A stretch of DNA of 64,000 nt from Streptomyces armeniacus (lineage in GTDB: Bacteria > Actinomycetota > Actinomycetes > Streptomycetales > Streptomycetaceae). The notes under the pieces are model-generated. The model made no database searches. It was not told where the DNA came from and saw only the letters and a list, made by a program, of their open reading frames with translations. This document shows, in pieces, positions 7,562-15,668 of this stretch. Positions within the stretch are counted from its first letter, which is position 1. The number at the start of each line of letters is the position of its first letter. The stretch lies in contig NZ_CP031320.1 of NCBI RefSeq assembly GCF_003355155.1, positions 186,001 to 250,000 of the forward strand. Reading direction: 5' to 3'. Both the position numbers and the translations under genes were made by a program.

Positions 7562-9706
7562 GTGCGACTGCGTCTGCCACCCTGGCGCGCCGTGGGCAGC
7601 ACCGTCCTCCGCGTGCTCGCGGTGTGGGCGGTAAGCACCGTGACCATGCTGCTGCTCGCGGGCGGCCTGCCGGACTTCCGGCTGCAGTCACCGAGCGGCG
7701 ACAGCGCCACCCGTATCGCCGTCACGGCCGCGTTCGGCGCGGGCGCCTTCGGGGTGCTGAGCGCGCTGGTGTGGCCCGTGCTCGTACGGGCGCTGCTGCT
7801 CGTGCCCGCCCTGGTGCTGGGGCTGCTGGTGTTCTTCCTGAACGGTTCCCTCCTGTGGATCGCCCTCCGCGTCACCCCGGACCGGGGCGACGTCAACGCG
7901 GAGACGGCCGTGGTGGTCGCCGCCGTCATGTCCGCCGCCTCGTCGGCGACGAGCACGTTCCTCGCCGTACGGGACGACGGCGCCTACCGGCGCAGGCTGG
8001 CCCGGCTCGCCGGACGGCGGCGGCGCCGCGAGGGGACGGCGGGTCCCATGGACGAGAGCCCCGGCGTGATCTTCCTGCAGCTCGACGGCGTGGGGTACGA
8101 CGTGCTGCGCGAGGCGATCGAGGGCGAGCAGCCGCTGATGCCGACCGTCGCCGCGCTGCGCGGCAGTACGCACCGGCTGACCCGGTGGCGTACGGACTGG
8201 TCCAGCCAGACCGGTGCCAGCCAGCTCGGGATCCTGCACGGGAGCAACGAGGACGTGCCCGCCTTCCGCTGGTACGAGAAGGAGACCGGCGTCGTCATGG
8301 TCAGCAACCGGCCCAGCGGCGCCGCCGAGCTGCAGCGCCGGGCCGTGGAGCGCACCGGGCGGTACGGGCTGCTGGAGACGGACGGTGCCAGCCGCGGGAA
8401 CCTGTTCAGCGGCGGCGCCCGCCAGCTCGCGCTCGTGCTGTCCGTCTCCGCGCGGCGCGGCCGGGAAACCCGGTCCCGCGCGGGGTACTTCGCGTACTTC
8501 TCCGACCCGGCCAACGCCACCCGCACCGCGGTGTCGTACGTCGCGGATGTGTTCCGCGAGGTGGGCCAGTCCGTGCGGGCGCGGCTGCGCCGCGAGTCGC
8601 CGCGGGTTCCGCGCGGCGGCCTGTACCCGTTCCTGCGGGCCTTCGTGACCGTCGTCCAGCGCGACGTGGTGGTCGCGGCGGTGATCGGCGACGTGCTGGG
8701 CGGGCGGGCCGCGGTGTACGCGGACCTCGTCGCGTACGACGAGGTGGCGCACCACTCCGGGCCGCGCGGCCGGGACACCCGGCAGGTGCTGCGCAGCCTC
8801 GACCGCGCCGTCCGCATGATCGTCAAGGCGACGGACCACGCGCCGCGCCCGTACCGCGTCGTGCTGCTCTCCGACCACGGCCAGAGCACGGGTGAGACGT
8901 TCGCGGGTGCCTTCGGGCTGACGCTGGAGGACCTCGTACGGGCCGGGTGCGGCCTGCCCGTGCCGCGCCGTGCCGGGCGTACGCCCAGCGGGGCCGAGGC
9001 CCGGCAGGCGGCGCGCGCGGCGCTGCACCGCCCGGAGGAACCGCGCCGGGCCGGTCTGCTGGGCCGCCGCCGGCGCAGCCCGGACCGGCCGCCGCGCGGT
9101 ACGGGGCCGGTGGTGCTGGCGTCGGGCAACCTCGCGCTGGTCTCGTTCCCGGACGTGCCCGGACGGATGTCGCGCGAGGCGATCGACGCGCGCCATCCGG
9201 CGCTGCTGCGGGCGCTCGCGGACCATCCGGGCATCGGCTTCCTGCTCGTGCGGAGCGAGGAGCACGGGCCGGTGGTGATCGGCGCGGGGGCGTGCGAACA
9301 CCGGCTGGACACGGGTGAGGTGACGGGGGACCGCGACCCGCTGGCCTGCTTCGGGCCGGGCGCGGTGGCGGCGGTGCGGCGTACGGCCGGGTTCCCGCAC
9401 GCCGCCGACATCATGGTCAACTCAAGCGTCGATCCGGCGACCGGCGAAGTGCACGCGTTCGAGGAGCAGATCGGCTCGCACGGCGGGCTGGGCGGGGAGC
9501 AGAACCAGGCGTTCCTGCTGTCGCCGCTGCGGCTGTCCGCGCCGGTGGTGTCGGGTGAGCTCGTCGGTGCGGAACAGGTGCACCGTGTGCTGCGGCGCTG
9601 GCTGCGCGAGGCACGCGGCGGCGCGGCGCCCGTACGGCACGCGCGCGCTGTCACGGAGCCGCAGGACGGCGACGGCCTGGCGGCGACGCAGCAACGGGTG
9701 GGGTGA
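7562..9706 (+). CDS. Membrane-anchored alkaline phosphatase superfamily protein (holin-like N-terminus)
   Basis: It starts at a GTG 9 nt after GAGGAGA and encodes 714 residues. The first 130 residues carry about four transmembrane helices, of the kind often labelled phage-holin-like in actinobacteria. From about residue 165 an alkaline-phosphatase-superfamily domain begins, with a metal-binding start (VIFLQLDGVGYDVL), a later VYADLVAYDEVAHHSG block and the metal-ligand motif VVLLSDHGQSTGE near residue 440. By family it hydrolyses phosphodiesters or phosphomonoesters of nucleotides, lipids or wall polymers at the membrane. A basic linker (RRRRSPDRPPRG) splits the C-terminal half. It is convergent with the desaturase, with two hairpins between. 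Confidence 0.8.
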   Translation: MRLRLPPWRAVGSTVLRVLAVWAVSTVTMLLLAGGLPDFRLQSPSGDSATRIAVTAAFGAGAFGVLSALVWPVLVRALLLVPALVLGLLVFFLNGSLLWIALRVTPDRGDVNAETAVVVAAVMSAASSATSTFLAVRDDGAYRRRLARLAGRRRRREGTAGPMDESPGVIFLQLDGVGYDVLREAIEGEQPLMPTVAALRGSTHRLTRWRTDWSSQTGASQLGILHGSNEDVPAFRWYEKETGVVMVSNRPSGAAELQRRAVERTGRYGLLETDGASRGNLFSGGARQLALVLSVSARRGRETRSRAGYFAYFSDPANATRTAVSYVADVFREVGQSVRARLRRESPRVPRGGLYPFLRAFVTVVQRDVVVAAVIGDVLGGRAAVYADLVAYDEVAHHSGPRGRDTRQVLRSLDRAVRMIVKATDHAPRPYRVVLLSDHGQSTGETFAGAFGLTLEDLVRAGCGLPVPRRAGRTPSGAEARQAARAALHRPEEPRRAGLLGRRRRSPDRPPRGTGPVVLASGNLALVSFPDVPGRMSREAIDARHPALLRALADHPGIGFLLVRSEEHGPVVIGAGACEHRLDTGEVTGDRDPLACFGPGAVAAVRRTAGFPHAADIMVNSSVDPATGEVHAFEEQIGSHGGLGGEQNQAFLLSPLRLSAPVVSGELVGAEQVHRVLRRWLREARGGAAPVRHARAVTEPQDGDGLAATQQRVG

Positions 9707-9762
9707 CGCGGGCGGTCGGTGCCGGTGCGCGCACTCGTACGCGCAGCGGCATACGCCCGGCG

Positions 9763-9781
9763 CCGCGGCTCAGGGCCGCGG
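9763..9781. terminator. Hairpin between convergent genes
   Basis: CCGCGGC and GCCGCGG pair perfectly around a 5-nt loop, 56 bp after the phosphatase-superfamily gene. It is followed closely by a second, stronger hairpin. Confidence 0.5.
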
Positions 9782-9784
9782 TGA

Positions 9785-9813
9785 CCGACGGGCCCGGGGG
9801 CCTGGCCCGTCGG
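9785..9813. terminator. Bidirectional terminator hairpin
   Basis: CCGACGGGCC and GGCCCGTCGG form a perfect 10-bp stem with a 9-nt loop between two convergent genes. This is a usual position for a rho-independent-like terminator in Streptomyces, where U-tracts are often weak. Confidence 0.65.
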
Positions 9814-9945
9814 CGGCTTTGCGCACAATGCGGGTATTACGGGTATTGCGGGTGTTTACGGGTGCTGGTTGGGACTCGGCGGCGGACCGCACGCGCGCGC
9901 TGAGCGCGGCGCCGGCGGTCCGCCCGCGTGGAGTCGGTTCCGGCG

Positions 9946-11001
9946 TCAGCTCTCCGCGCCGGCGCGCTCCCGGATGGGTGCGCCCACCTCGTTGAGGTGC
10001 CGCAGCGCCTCCCGCCACGACTGGACCAGGCCGGTCTCGTGGTACGGGATGTCGATCTCTTCGCAGTAGTCGCGCACGATCGCCTGGGCGTGCCGCAGGT
10101 GCGGGCTCGGCATGCTCGGGAAGAGGTGGTGCTCGATCTGGTAGTTGAGGCCGCCCATGGCGACGTCGATGAACCAGCCGCCCTTCACGTTCCGCGACGT
10201 GAGCACCTGCTTGCGCAGGAAGTCCGGACGCGCGTTGCCGCGCAGCGTGGGCATGCCCTTGTGGTTCGGGGCGAAGATCGAACCGAGGTAGACGCCGAAG
10301 ACCGCCTGGTGGATGAGGAGGAACGCGACGGCCAGGCCGGGCGGCAGGACGAGGAACAGCGCGACCACGTAGCCGATGATGTGCGCGAACAGCAGCGCGC
10401 CCTCCAGCCAGCGCCGCTTCATGTGCGGCTGGCGCAGCGCCCGTACGCCGGCCACGTGCAGGTTGAAGCCCTCCAGCGTCAGCAGCGGGAAGAACAGCCC
10501 TGCCTGGTGCCGCCCGATGAACCGCGGGAGGCCCTTCGCCTCGCGGGCCTGGTCCGTGGACCAGACGAGGATGTCGGGGGCGACGTCCGGGTCCAGCTCC
10601 TCGTGGTTGGGGTTGGCGTGGTGGCGGGTGTGCTTGTTCATCCACCAGCCGTAGGACATGCCGATGCCGAGGTTGCCGATGATGAGGCCGCCGATCTCGC
10701 TGGGCCGCCGCTTGGTGAACACCTGGCGGTGCGCGAGGTCGTGGGCGAGGAGCGCCAGCTGGCCGAAGATCAGCCCGAGGCCCACCGCGACGGCGAGCTG
10801 CCACCAGCTGTCGCCGAGTGCGAAGAACGCCGTCCAGCCCAGCACGAGCGCGAGCCCGACCAGGGTGAACCGCAGTACGTAGTAGCCAGGCAGCCGCTTC
10901 TGCAGCCCCGCGTCGATGATCCGCCGGGAGAGCCGGGCGAAGTCGCTGCCTTGTGCCGCGTCCGGAGTCCGCACGGGTGGTGCTTCGGTGCTTGTCGTCA
11001 T
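9946..11001 (-). CDS. Membrane fatty-acid/acyl-lipid desaturase
   Basis: This 351-residue protein has the three histidine boxes of membrane di-iron desaturases: HDLAHRQ, HTRHHANPNHEELDPD and the C-terminal QIEHHLFPSMP. Hydrophobic stretches surround the first and second boxes. The third box, beginning with Q, is typical of front-end or DesA3-like acyl-lipid and acyl-CoA desaturases. It inserts a double bond in membrane fatty acids using ferredoxin or an associated reductase; no reductase gene is next to it. The start is the ATG at 11001, although the upstream ribosome site is weak. The 382-bp gap upstream (11002-11383) holds no gene that I can see. Confidence 0.92.
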   Translation of the reverse strand: MTTSTEAPPVRTPDAAQGSDFARLSRRIIDAGLQKRLPGYYVLRFTLVGLALVLGWTAFFALGDSWWQLAVAVGLGLIFGQLALLAHDLAHRQVFTKRRPSEIGGLIIGNLGIGMSYGWWMNKHTRHHANPNHEELDPDVAPDILVWSTDQAREAKGLPRFIGRHQAGLFFPLLTLEGFNLHVAGVRALRQPHMKRRWLEGALLFAHIIGYVVALFLVLPPGLAVAFLLIHQAVFGVYLGSIFAPNHKGMPTLRGNARPDFLRKQVLTSRNVKGGWFIDVAMGGLNYQIEHHLFPSMPSPHLRHAQAIVRDYCEEIDIPYHETGLVQSWREALRHLNEVGAPIRERAGAES

Positions 11002-11383
11002 GCGGTCAGCCTGACTGGCCCGTGGGCATCACAGACAGCCGCGCAGCACGTGTCTTGAAACGGGGGCACGCCACAGTAAGAAGAGGGGACCTGGCTACAC
11101 CCCGAAATCCCTCCGGGCCCGGTATCCTGCCCCGCCTCCTTGGCAGAACCGCACGTCAGCGGGGATCCGGTGCCTCGTACGTCCCCAACCTCCGGCTGTG
11201 CGCGGCTATTCCCACCCTTACGGGGTGTGTACGGGTGTGGTGGCGAATTCCGCACGTGTTTCCGTACACGTAGGGAGGAGTCCATACGTGTATGTGTGCG
11301 TCCGTGCGGGTGTGCGCGAGCGCGTGGGGGCGTGCGCGTACGGTCGCGGGCGCTGCCCGGCACCCGCGCGCGCCCGGCACCGC

Positions 11384-12319
11384 TCAGGCGCGCGGGCCGC
11401 GTACGCCGTCCTGCTCGCCGTCCCGTTCGCCGCCGTGCGCGCCGCCCCAGCGGGCGGCCAGCTCCTCCGGCGTGCGCGGCGGCGCTTCGCCGGCGGCGAG
11501 CAGGCCGTGCGCGCGCAGTGCCGCGGCCACCGCCGCAGCCCACGGCGTACGCAACCCGGCCGCCGTCAACAGCTCCGGGTCGGCGAGGAGCTCCGCGGCC
11601 GGTCCCGTACGCGGCCCGCCGGGAGCCAGTACCGCCGCGTCGTCCGCCCAGCGCAGCGCCAGGTCCACGTCGTGCGTGGCCATCACGACCGTCGTACCCG
11701 CGTCGCGCAGGCCGTCCAGCACCTCGAGCAACTGCTCCTGCCCGTGCGGGTCGAGGCCCGCGGTCGGCTCGTCCAGGATCAGTACGCGCGGCCGCATCGC
11801 CACGGCGCCCGCGATGGCGGCACGCTTGCGCTGCCCGTACGACAGCAGGTGCGTCGGCCGGTCCCGCAGCTCCGTGATGCCCAGTGCCGCGAGCGCGTCC
11901 GCCACGCGGGCGCGTACCTCGTCCTCGGGCAGCCGCAGGTTCAGCGGGCCGAACGACACGTCCTGGCCGACCGAGGCCGCGAACAGCTGGTCGTCCGGGT
12001 CCTGCACCACCAGCTGCACGGTTTCGCGCAGCCGCGTCAGGCCCTTGCGGTCGTACGCCACCGGCGCGCCCGCGAGCCGCAGTTCGCCGGAGGTGCACCG
12101 CAGGCCGCCGCTGAGCAGCCGCAGGAGGGTGGTCTTGCCGCTGCCGTTGCGGCCGAGCAGCGCCAGCGAACGGCCTTCCGGCACCGCGAAGTCCAGGTCG
12201 CGCAGCACGGCGGGGCCGTCGCCGTACGCGTACGCGGCGCCGGCGAGCTCGACCAACGGGGCCGCCGCGGGGCGGGGAGCGGGGGCCGGGACGGCGCCCG
12301 GGGTGGTGCCCGTGGTCAT
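11384..12319 (-). CDS. cbiO: Cobalt ECF/ABC transporter ATP-binding protein
   Basis: The ATG at 12319 overlaps the cbiQ stop by 4 nt and gives 311 residues. All ABC elements are present: Walker A GRNGSGKTT, Q-loop VVQDPDDQ, signature LSYGQ, Walker B RVLILDEPTAGLD and switch histidine ATHDVDLA. The PDDQLF-type Q-loop is characteristic of energy-coupling-factor ATPases such as CbiO and NikO. It powers import of cobalt for corrin synthesis together with CbiM, CbiN and CbiQ, and is the last gene of the operon. The final 35 residues are Gly/Asp/Glu-rich and variable. A longer reading frame upstream is an antisense-strand artefact through cbiQ. Confidence 0.95.
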   Translation of the reverse strand: MTTGTTPGAVPAPAPRPAAAPLVELAGAAYAYGDGPAVLRDLDFAVPEGRSLALLGRNGSGKTTLLRLLSGGLRCTSGELRLAGAPVAYDRKGLTRLRETVQLVVQDPDDQLFAASVGQDVSFGPLNLRLPEDEVRARVADALAALGITELRDRPTHLLSYGQRKRAAIAGAVAMRPRVLILDEPTAGLDPHGQEQLLEVLDGLRDAGTTVVMATHDVDLALRWADDAAVLAPGGPRTGPAAELLADPELLTAAGLRTPWAAAVAAALRAHGLLAAGEAPPRTPEELAARWGGAHGGERDGEQDGVRGPRA

Positions 12320-13083
12320 CGAACGAGCCCTTCCAGTACGAGGGTGAGCGCAGCGACACCCGTCAGCAGTGCGGCGGTGGCGGCGAGGAAGCGGGACGAG
12401 ACGCTCGTATCGGGCACCAGCACCCGGAGCGTCCCGTCGTAACCCCGGCCCGCGAGCCCGGACTGCAGCCGGGCCGCCCGGTCGAAGGCCCGCACGAACG
12501 CCGTGGCGCCCAGGCCCGCGAGCGAACGCCACTGCGCGGCACGGCTGGTGTGCCCGAGCCGCGCCGCCTGCGCCTGGCGCACCCGGGACACGGAGTCGAG
12601 CAGCAGGAAACTCATGCGGTAGGTCACGAGCGCGACGTCCACGACCGCGGGCGGTACCCCCGCCCGTACCAGCCGCGGCACCACGTCCGACACCGGCGTG
12701 GTGAACGCGAACAGCAGCAGCCCGAGCGACGCCGCCGACGTACGCAGCAGCAACTCGCCCGCGTGCACCGGGCCGCCCGGATCCAGCGACACCAGCCCGG
12801 CGGCGCCGCCCTCCCCGCCCGGACCGCCGACACGGAACAGCAGCGGCACCGCGCCCGTGACACAGAAGCCGAGCGGCAGCCGGAACGCCCGCCACAACTG
12901 CCGTACGGGCACCCGCGCCGGGCCCAGCAGCACGGCGAGGGTGGCCCCGGCCACCAGCGGCGCGCCCGGCCACGGCGGCAGGCACACCGCGAGGACGGTC
13001 AGGCCGAGGCCGAGCACGGCCTTCTCCAGCGGATGGCGGCGGCGCCAGCGGCTGCTGTGCGCCGCCGCGTCTATGGGGAGCAC
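12316..13083 (-). CDS. cbiQ: Cobalt transporter transmembrane coupling protein
   Basis: This 255-residue membrane protein belongs to the CbiQ/EcfT family. The charged coupling helix region ends with the A-R-G motif seen here as AGRGYDG near residue 220, which transmits ATP hydrolysis from CbiO to CbiM. Hydrophobic helices lie at about residues 25-60, 70-90 and 110-130 and at the C-terminus. It starts 4 bp after cbiN and overlaps cbiO by 4 nt, so it is firmly within the operon. Confidence 0.93.
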   Translation of the reverse strand: MLPIDAAAHSSRWRRRHPLEKAVLGLGLTVLAVCLPPWPGAPLVAGATLAVLLGPARVPVRQLWRAFRLPLGFCVTGAVPLLFRVGGPGGEGGAAGLVSLDPGGPVHAGELLLRTSAASLGLLLFAFTTPVSDVVPRLVRAGVPPAVVDVALVTYRMSFLLLDSVSRVRQAQAARLGHTSRAAQWRSLAGLGATAFVRAFDRAARLQSGLAGRGYDGTLRVLVPDTSVSSRFLAATAALLTGVAALTLVLEGLVR

Positions 13084-13087
13084 GCGG

Positions 13088-13504
13088 TTACGGGCGGTGG
13101 GTGTCGGCCGCGGCGTCCGTGTCCGCGTCCGGCTGCCCCTCCGCGGTGGCCGCCGCCGCGCGGGCCGCGCCCTGGCGGCGGCCGCGGCGCAGCCCGAAGT
13201 AGTACGCCAGCACGCCCGTGCCCAGTGCCGCCTGGAGCGCGAACAGTGCCGACTCGACCTCCCCGGACGGCGGTTCGTACAGCGGCGTGAACCACGGCTC
13301 GTAGTCCGGGTCGTTCTCCGTGACGGCCGTCTCCGCCTGTGCGTCAGAGCCGGTGAACGGTTCCTTCCTGTCGTCGCCCAGCCCGAGCGCGAGCGGCAGC
13401 ACGGCCAGTGCCGCGACGACGGCCAGCAGCAGAGCGTTGATCTTCGCGTTGCGGCTCATCCTGCGCTTCCCGTTCGTGCTGTTCATGTCGTTCGTCCCGC
13501 GCAT
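13088..13504 (-). CDS. cbiN: Cobalt transporter accessory membrane protein
   Basis: The ATG at 13504 shares its A with the cbiM stop codon and encodes 138 residues; an internal ATG at residue 7 is an alternative start. The protein has two membrane helices (NALLLAVVAALAVLPLALGL and the later ALFALQAALGTGVLAYYFGL) around an extracytoplasmic loop with the CbiN pattern DPDYEPWF. CbiN forms a complex with CbiM and is needed for metal loading. The C-terminus is an Ala/Asp-rich tail. Confidence 0.92.
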   Translation of the reverse strand: MRGTNDMNSTNGKRRMSRNAKINALLLAVVAALAVLPLALGLGDDRKEPFTGSDAQAETAVTENDPDYEPWFTPLYEPPSGEVESALFALQAALGTGVLAYYFGLRRGRRQGAARAAAATAEGQPDADTDAAADTHRP

Positions 13505-14208
13505 CACGCCACCGCCTTCGGCTGGTTGCCGTCCTGGCGGCTCTTGTCCCGAGCGAACACCCCGAGCCGGGTCAGCTCGCCCTCGCTGGACTGCCGCAGC
13601 AGCCGCATCACCAGCACGGTCAGCAGCCCCTCGCTGACCGCCAGCGGGATCTGCGTCACCGCGAAGATGCCGCCGAACTTCGCGAGCGCACCCGGGATTC
13701 CGCTCCCCGGGTCCGGGAACGCCAGCGCCAGCTGCACACTCGTCACGCAGTACGTGCTCAGGTCGGCGGCGAACGCCCCCGCGAACACGCACACCATCAA
13801 CTGCAGTCCGCAGCGCCGCAGCAGCCGGTACAGCCCGTAACCGGCCCACGGGCCGACGACGGCCATCGAGAACACGTTCGCGCCGAGCGTCGTCAGGCCG
13901 CCGTGCGCCAGGAGCAACGCCTGGAACAGCAGCGTGATCGTGCCCAGCACCGCCATCACGGGCGGCCGGAACAGGATCGCCCCCAGTCCTGTGCCGGTCG
14001 GATGGGAACAACTCCCCGTCACGGACGGGATCTTCAGCGCGGACAGTACGAACGTGAAGGCGCCCGAAGCGCCCAGCAGCAGCGTGCTCTCGGGATGCGC
14101 CCGCACCTCACGGGTGAGTACGCGGACACCGTGTGCGACGAACGGAGCGGATGCGGCGCCCCAGGCGACCGCGTGCAACGGGGGCAGATACCCCTCGGCG
14201 ATATGCAT
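13504..14208 (-). CDS. cbiM: Cobalt ECF transporter substrate-binding membrane protein
   Basis: I start at the ATG at 14208 because the sequence [10 protein letters not shown] is the classic CbiM N-terminus, whose second-residue histidine binds the metal. Upstream in-frame starts would bury it. The protein is 234 residues with about seven helices and the HPTGTG motif near residue 70. A GGAGAGG site lies 11 nt upstream. It is the first gene of cbiMNQO and sits directly behind a cobalamin riboswitch, so intracellular B12 should shut the operon down. Confidence 0.95.
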   Translation of the reverse strand: MHIAEGYLPPLHAVAWGAASAPFVAHGVRVLTREVRAHPESTLLLGASGAFTFVLSALKIPSVTGSCSHPTGTGLGAILFRPPVMAVLGTITLLFQALLLAHGGLTTLGANVFSMAVVGPWAGYGLYRLLRRCGLQLMVCVFAGAFAADLSTYCVTSVQLALAFPDPGSGIPGALAKFGGIFAVTQIPLAVSEGLLTVLVMRLLRQSSEGELTRLGVFARDKSRQDGNQPKAVA

Positions 14209-14239
14209 GGCAGGGAAGACCTCTCCAGCACCTCGTGGA

Positions 14240-14425
14240 TGGACAGCGCACCCTGGCCGGTCTCCTGGCTGACGGGTCATGCCGCCCTGGACTCCGCCTT
14301 CCCGGACCCCGCGGCTTCCCGCGGCGGTCCAGTGGCCTCCCCGTGGGGATGGAGCCGGACTTCCCGATCACAGTGGCGAGGGCCGCACCGGTTCTGCACC
14401 GGTTTCCCGAACACCAAGGCTCTGT
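14240..14425 (-). promoter_or_regulatory. Cobalamin (AdoCbl) riboswitch
   Basis: On the minus strand, upstream of cbiM, the B12-box AGCCAGGAGACC is present without mismatch (complement of 14259-14270). Before it come the other conserved core elements in order: GGGAAACCGGTGCAGAACCG (about 14388-14407), then GCGG with CCCTCGCCACTGT (about 14370-14386). The order, spacing and proximity to cbiM (about 30 nt between B12 box end and start region) fit a translational-control cobalamin riboswitch. Outer boundaries are approximate. Confidence 0.93.
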
Positions 14426-14572
14426 GACAGTAGTCGGGGCCGGTGGGCCCCACAACCGGGCCCCCTTACGGGACGGTGTCGCCCCGTTTACCCTTTTTAC
14501 GCCTCGGGGAGGCGCCGTTCCCTTCGGCGGCGGTACCCCCCCCGGTGGCCGGGCGCGGGCTCGTCGTGGCCG

Positions 14573-14604
14573 AGGACCGTTCTCAATCGCCGGACGGGCT
14601 TGAT
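14573..14604 (-). repeat. Interspersed hairpin repeat copy
   Basis: The plus strand reads GGACCGTTCTCAATCGCCGG then ACGGGCTTGAT, with one changed base in the upstream arm. It lies 24 bp beyond the stop of the VOC gene on its downstream side, consistent with a transcript-end element. Confidence 0.8.
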
Positions 14605-14627
14605 CGGGCGCGCCTTGAGGGCTGGTT

Positions 14628-15449
14628 TCAAGTGGTCGTTTGCTGGGGTTTGTTCGTCGCGTCGGCGTGGCTGGGCTGGGTCGCGGCCACCGTGAAGAGG
14701 CCGCCGTCCGGGTCGCGGAGGCCCGCCGCGTAACCGAACGGCGTGTCCGTGGGTGGTTCCGTCACCGTGCCGCCCGCCGCCTCCGCCGCGGCCACGGCCG
14801 CCCCCACGTCCTCCACGCGGAAGCACACGTGCCAGCGCGGCCTGATGCGCGGGTCCGGGGCCGACTCGACGGCGCCGCCGCGCAGCGTCGCCACCGTGCG
14901 TCCCGCGGCCCGTACGATCACCGCGCCGTGCTCGTACTCCACATCGCAGCGGTCCGGGCGGCCCGAGGCCCACTCGAAGACCTCCGCGTAGAAGATCGCC
15001 GAGGCGAAGGCGTCCCGCGTACGGAGGTCCAGCTGGGCCGGGGCGTCGTGGTCTCCGGAGCGCCAGCCTGGGCGTACGTCGCCCTCCCAGAAGCCGAAGT
15101 TCGCGCCCGCCGGGTCGGAGGCCAGGCAGGCGCGGCCGTTGCCGAGCTCCACCGGGCCCACCGCGACCGTCGCGCTGCGTTCGCCGATGCGGGCCGCCAC
15201 GGTGTCCGCGCTGGTCACGAAGAAGTACGGGGTCCATGCCACGGCCATGCCCAAGCTGGACGTCACGGCCCCGAGCCCGGCGACGGGCGAGCCGCCGGAC
15301 ATCGCGACGGAGAACTGCTCACCGAGCGAATCGGGCCGGAACGTCCACCCGAGAACCGCGGAGTAGAACTCCTGCGTAGATTCCAGTTCGGGCGTCGCCA
15401 GGCTCACCCAGCATGGCGCTCCGTATACCGGACGCGTTGCCGCCGACAC
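14628..15449 (-). CDS. Two-domain VOC (glyoxalase/bleomycin-resistance fold) protein
   Basis: This 273-residue protein contains two vicinal-oxygen-chelate modules in tandem. The first begins CWVSLATPELESTQEFYSAV and the second LDLRTRDAFASAIFYAEVFEW. Each ends with a D-P-x-G-x-x-F type strand (SDPAGANFGFWE and RDPDGGLFTVA). Such double modules act as single VOC units in hydroxylases, dioxygenases or antibiotic-binding proteins; no catalytic set is clear enough to choose. It is a single gene on the minus strand. Confidence 0.85.
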   Translation of the reverse strand: MSAATRPVYGAPCWVSLATPELESTQEFYSAVLGWTFRPDSLGEQFSVAMSGGSPVAGLGAVTSSLGMAVAWTPYFFVTSADTVAARIGERSATVAVGPVELGNGRACLASDPAGANFGFWEGDVRPGWRSGDHDAPAQLDLRTRDAFASAIFYAEVFEWASGRPDRCDVEYEHGAVIVRAAGRTVATLRGGAVESAPDPRIRPRWHVCFRVEDVGAAVAAAEAAGGTVTEPPTDTPFGYAAGLRDPDGGLFTVAATQPSHADATNKPQQTTT

Positions 15450-15668
15450 ACTGCTCGCCTCGCTTTCCGCAGGTGGGAGCGGGACAGGGCTGCTTCCCCA
15501 GGTCTGTCCCGCTCACTCTGCCACTCTCCCGCAGAGCTTGCCTCCCGGCATTCCGCTTGGATGCCGGTACGGTGGTGGGACGGGGCCGGGGGCCGTCCGG
15601 GGCGGCCGAGCCGGGGGCCTGTCGGAGGCGGCCGGGGGCCGCCCGAGTGAGAGACCAAGAGGGAACGG

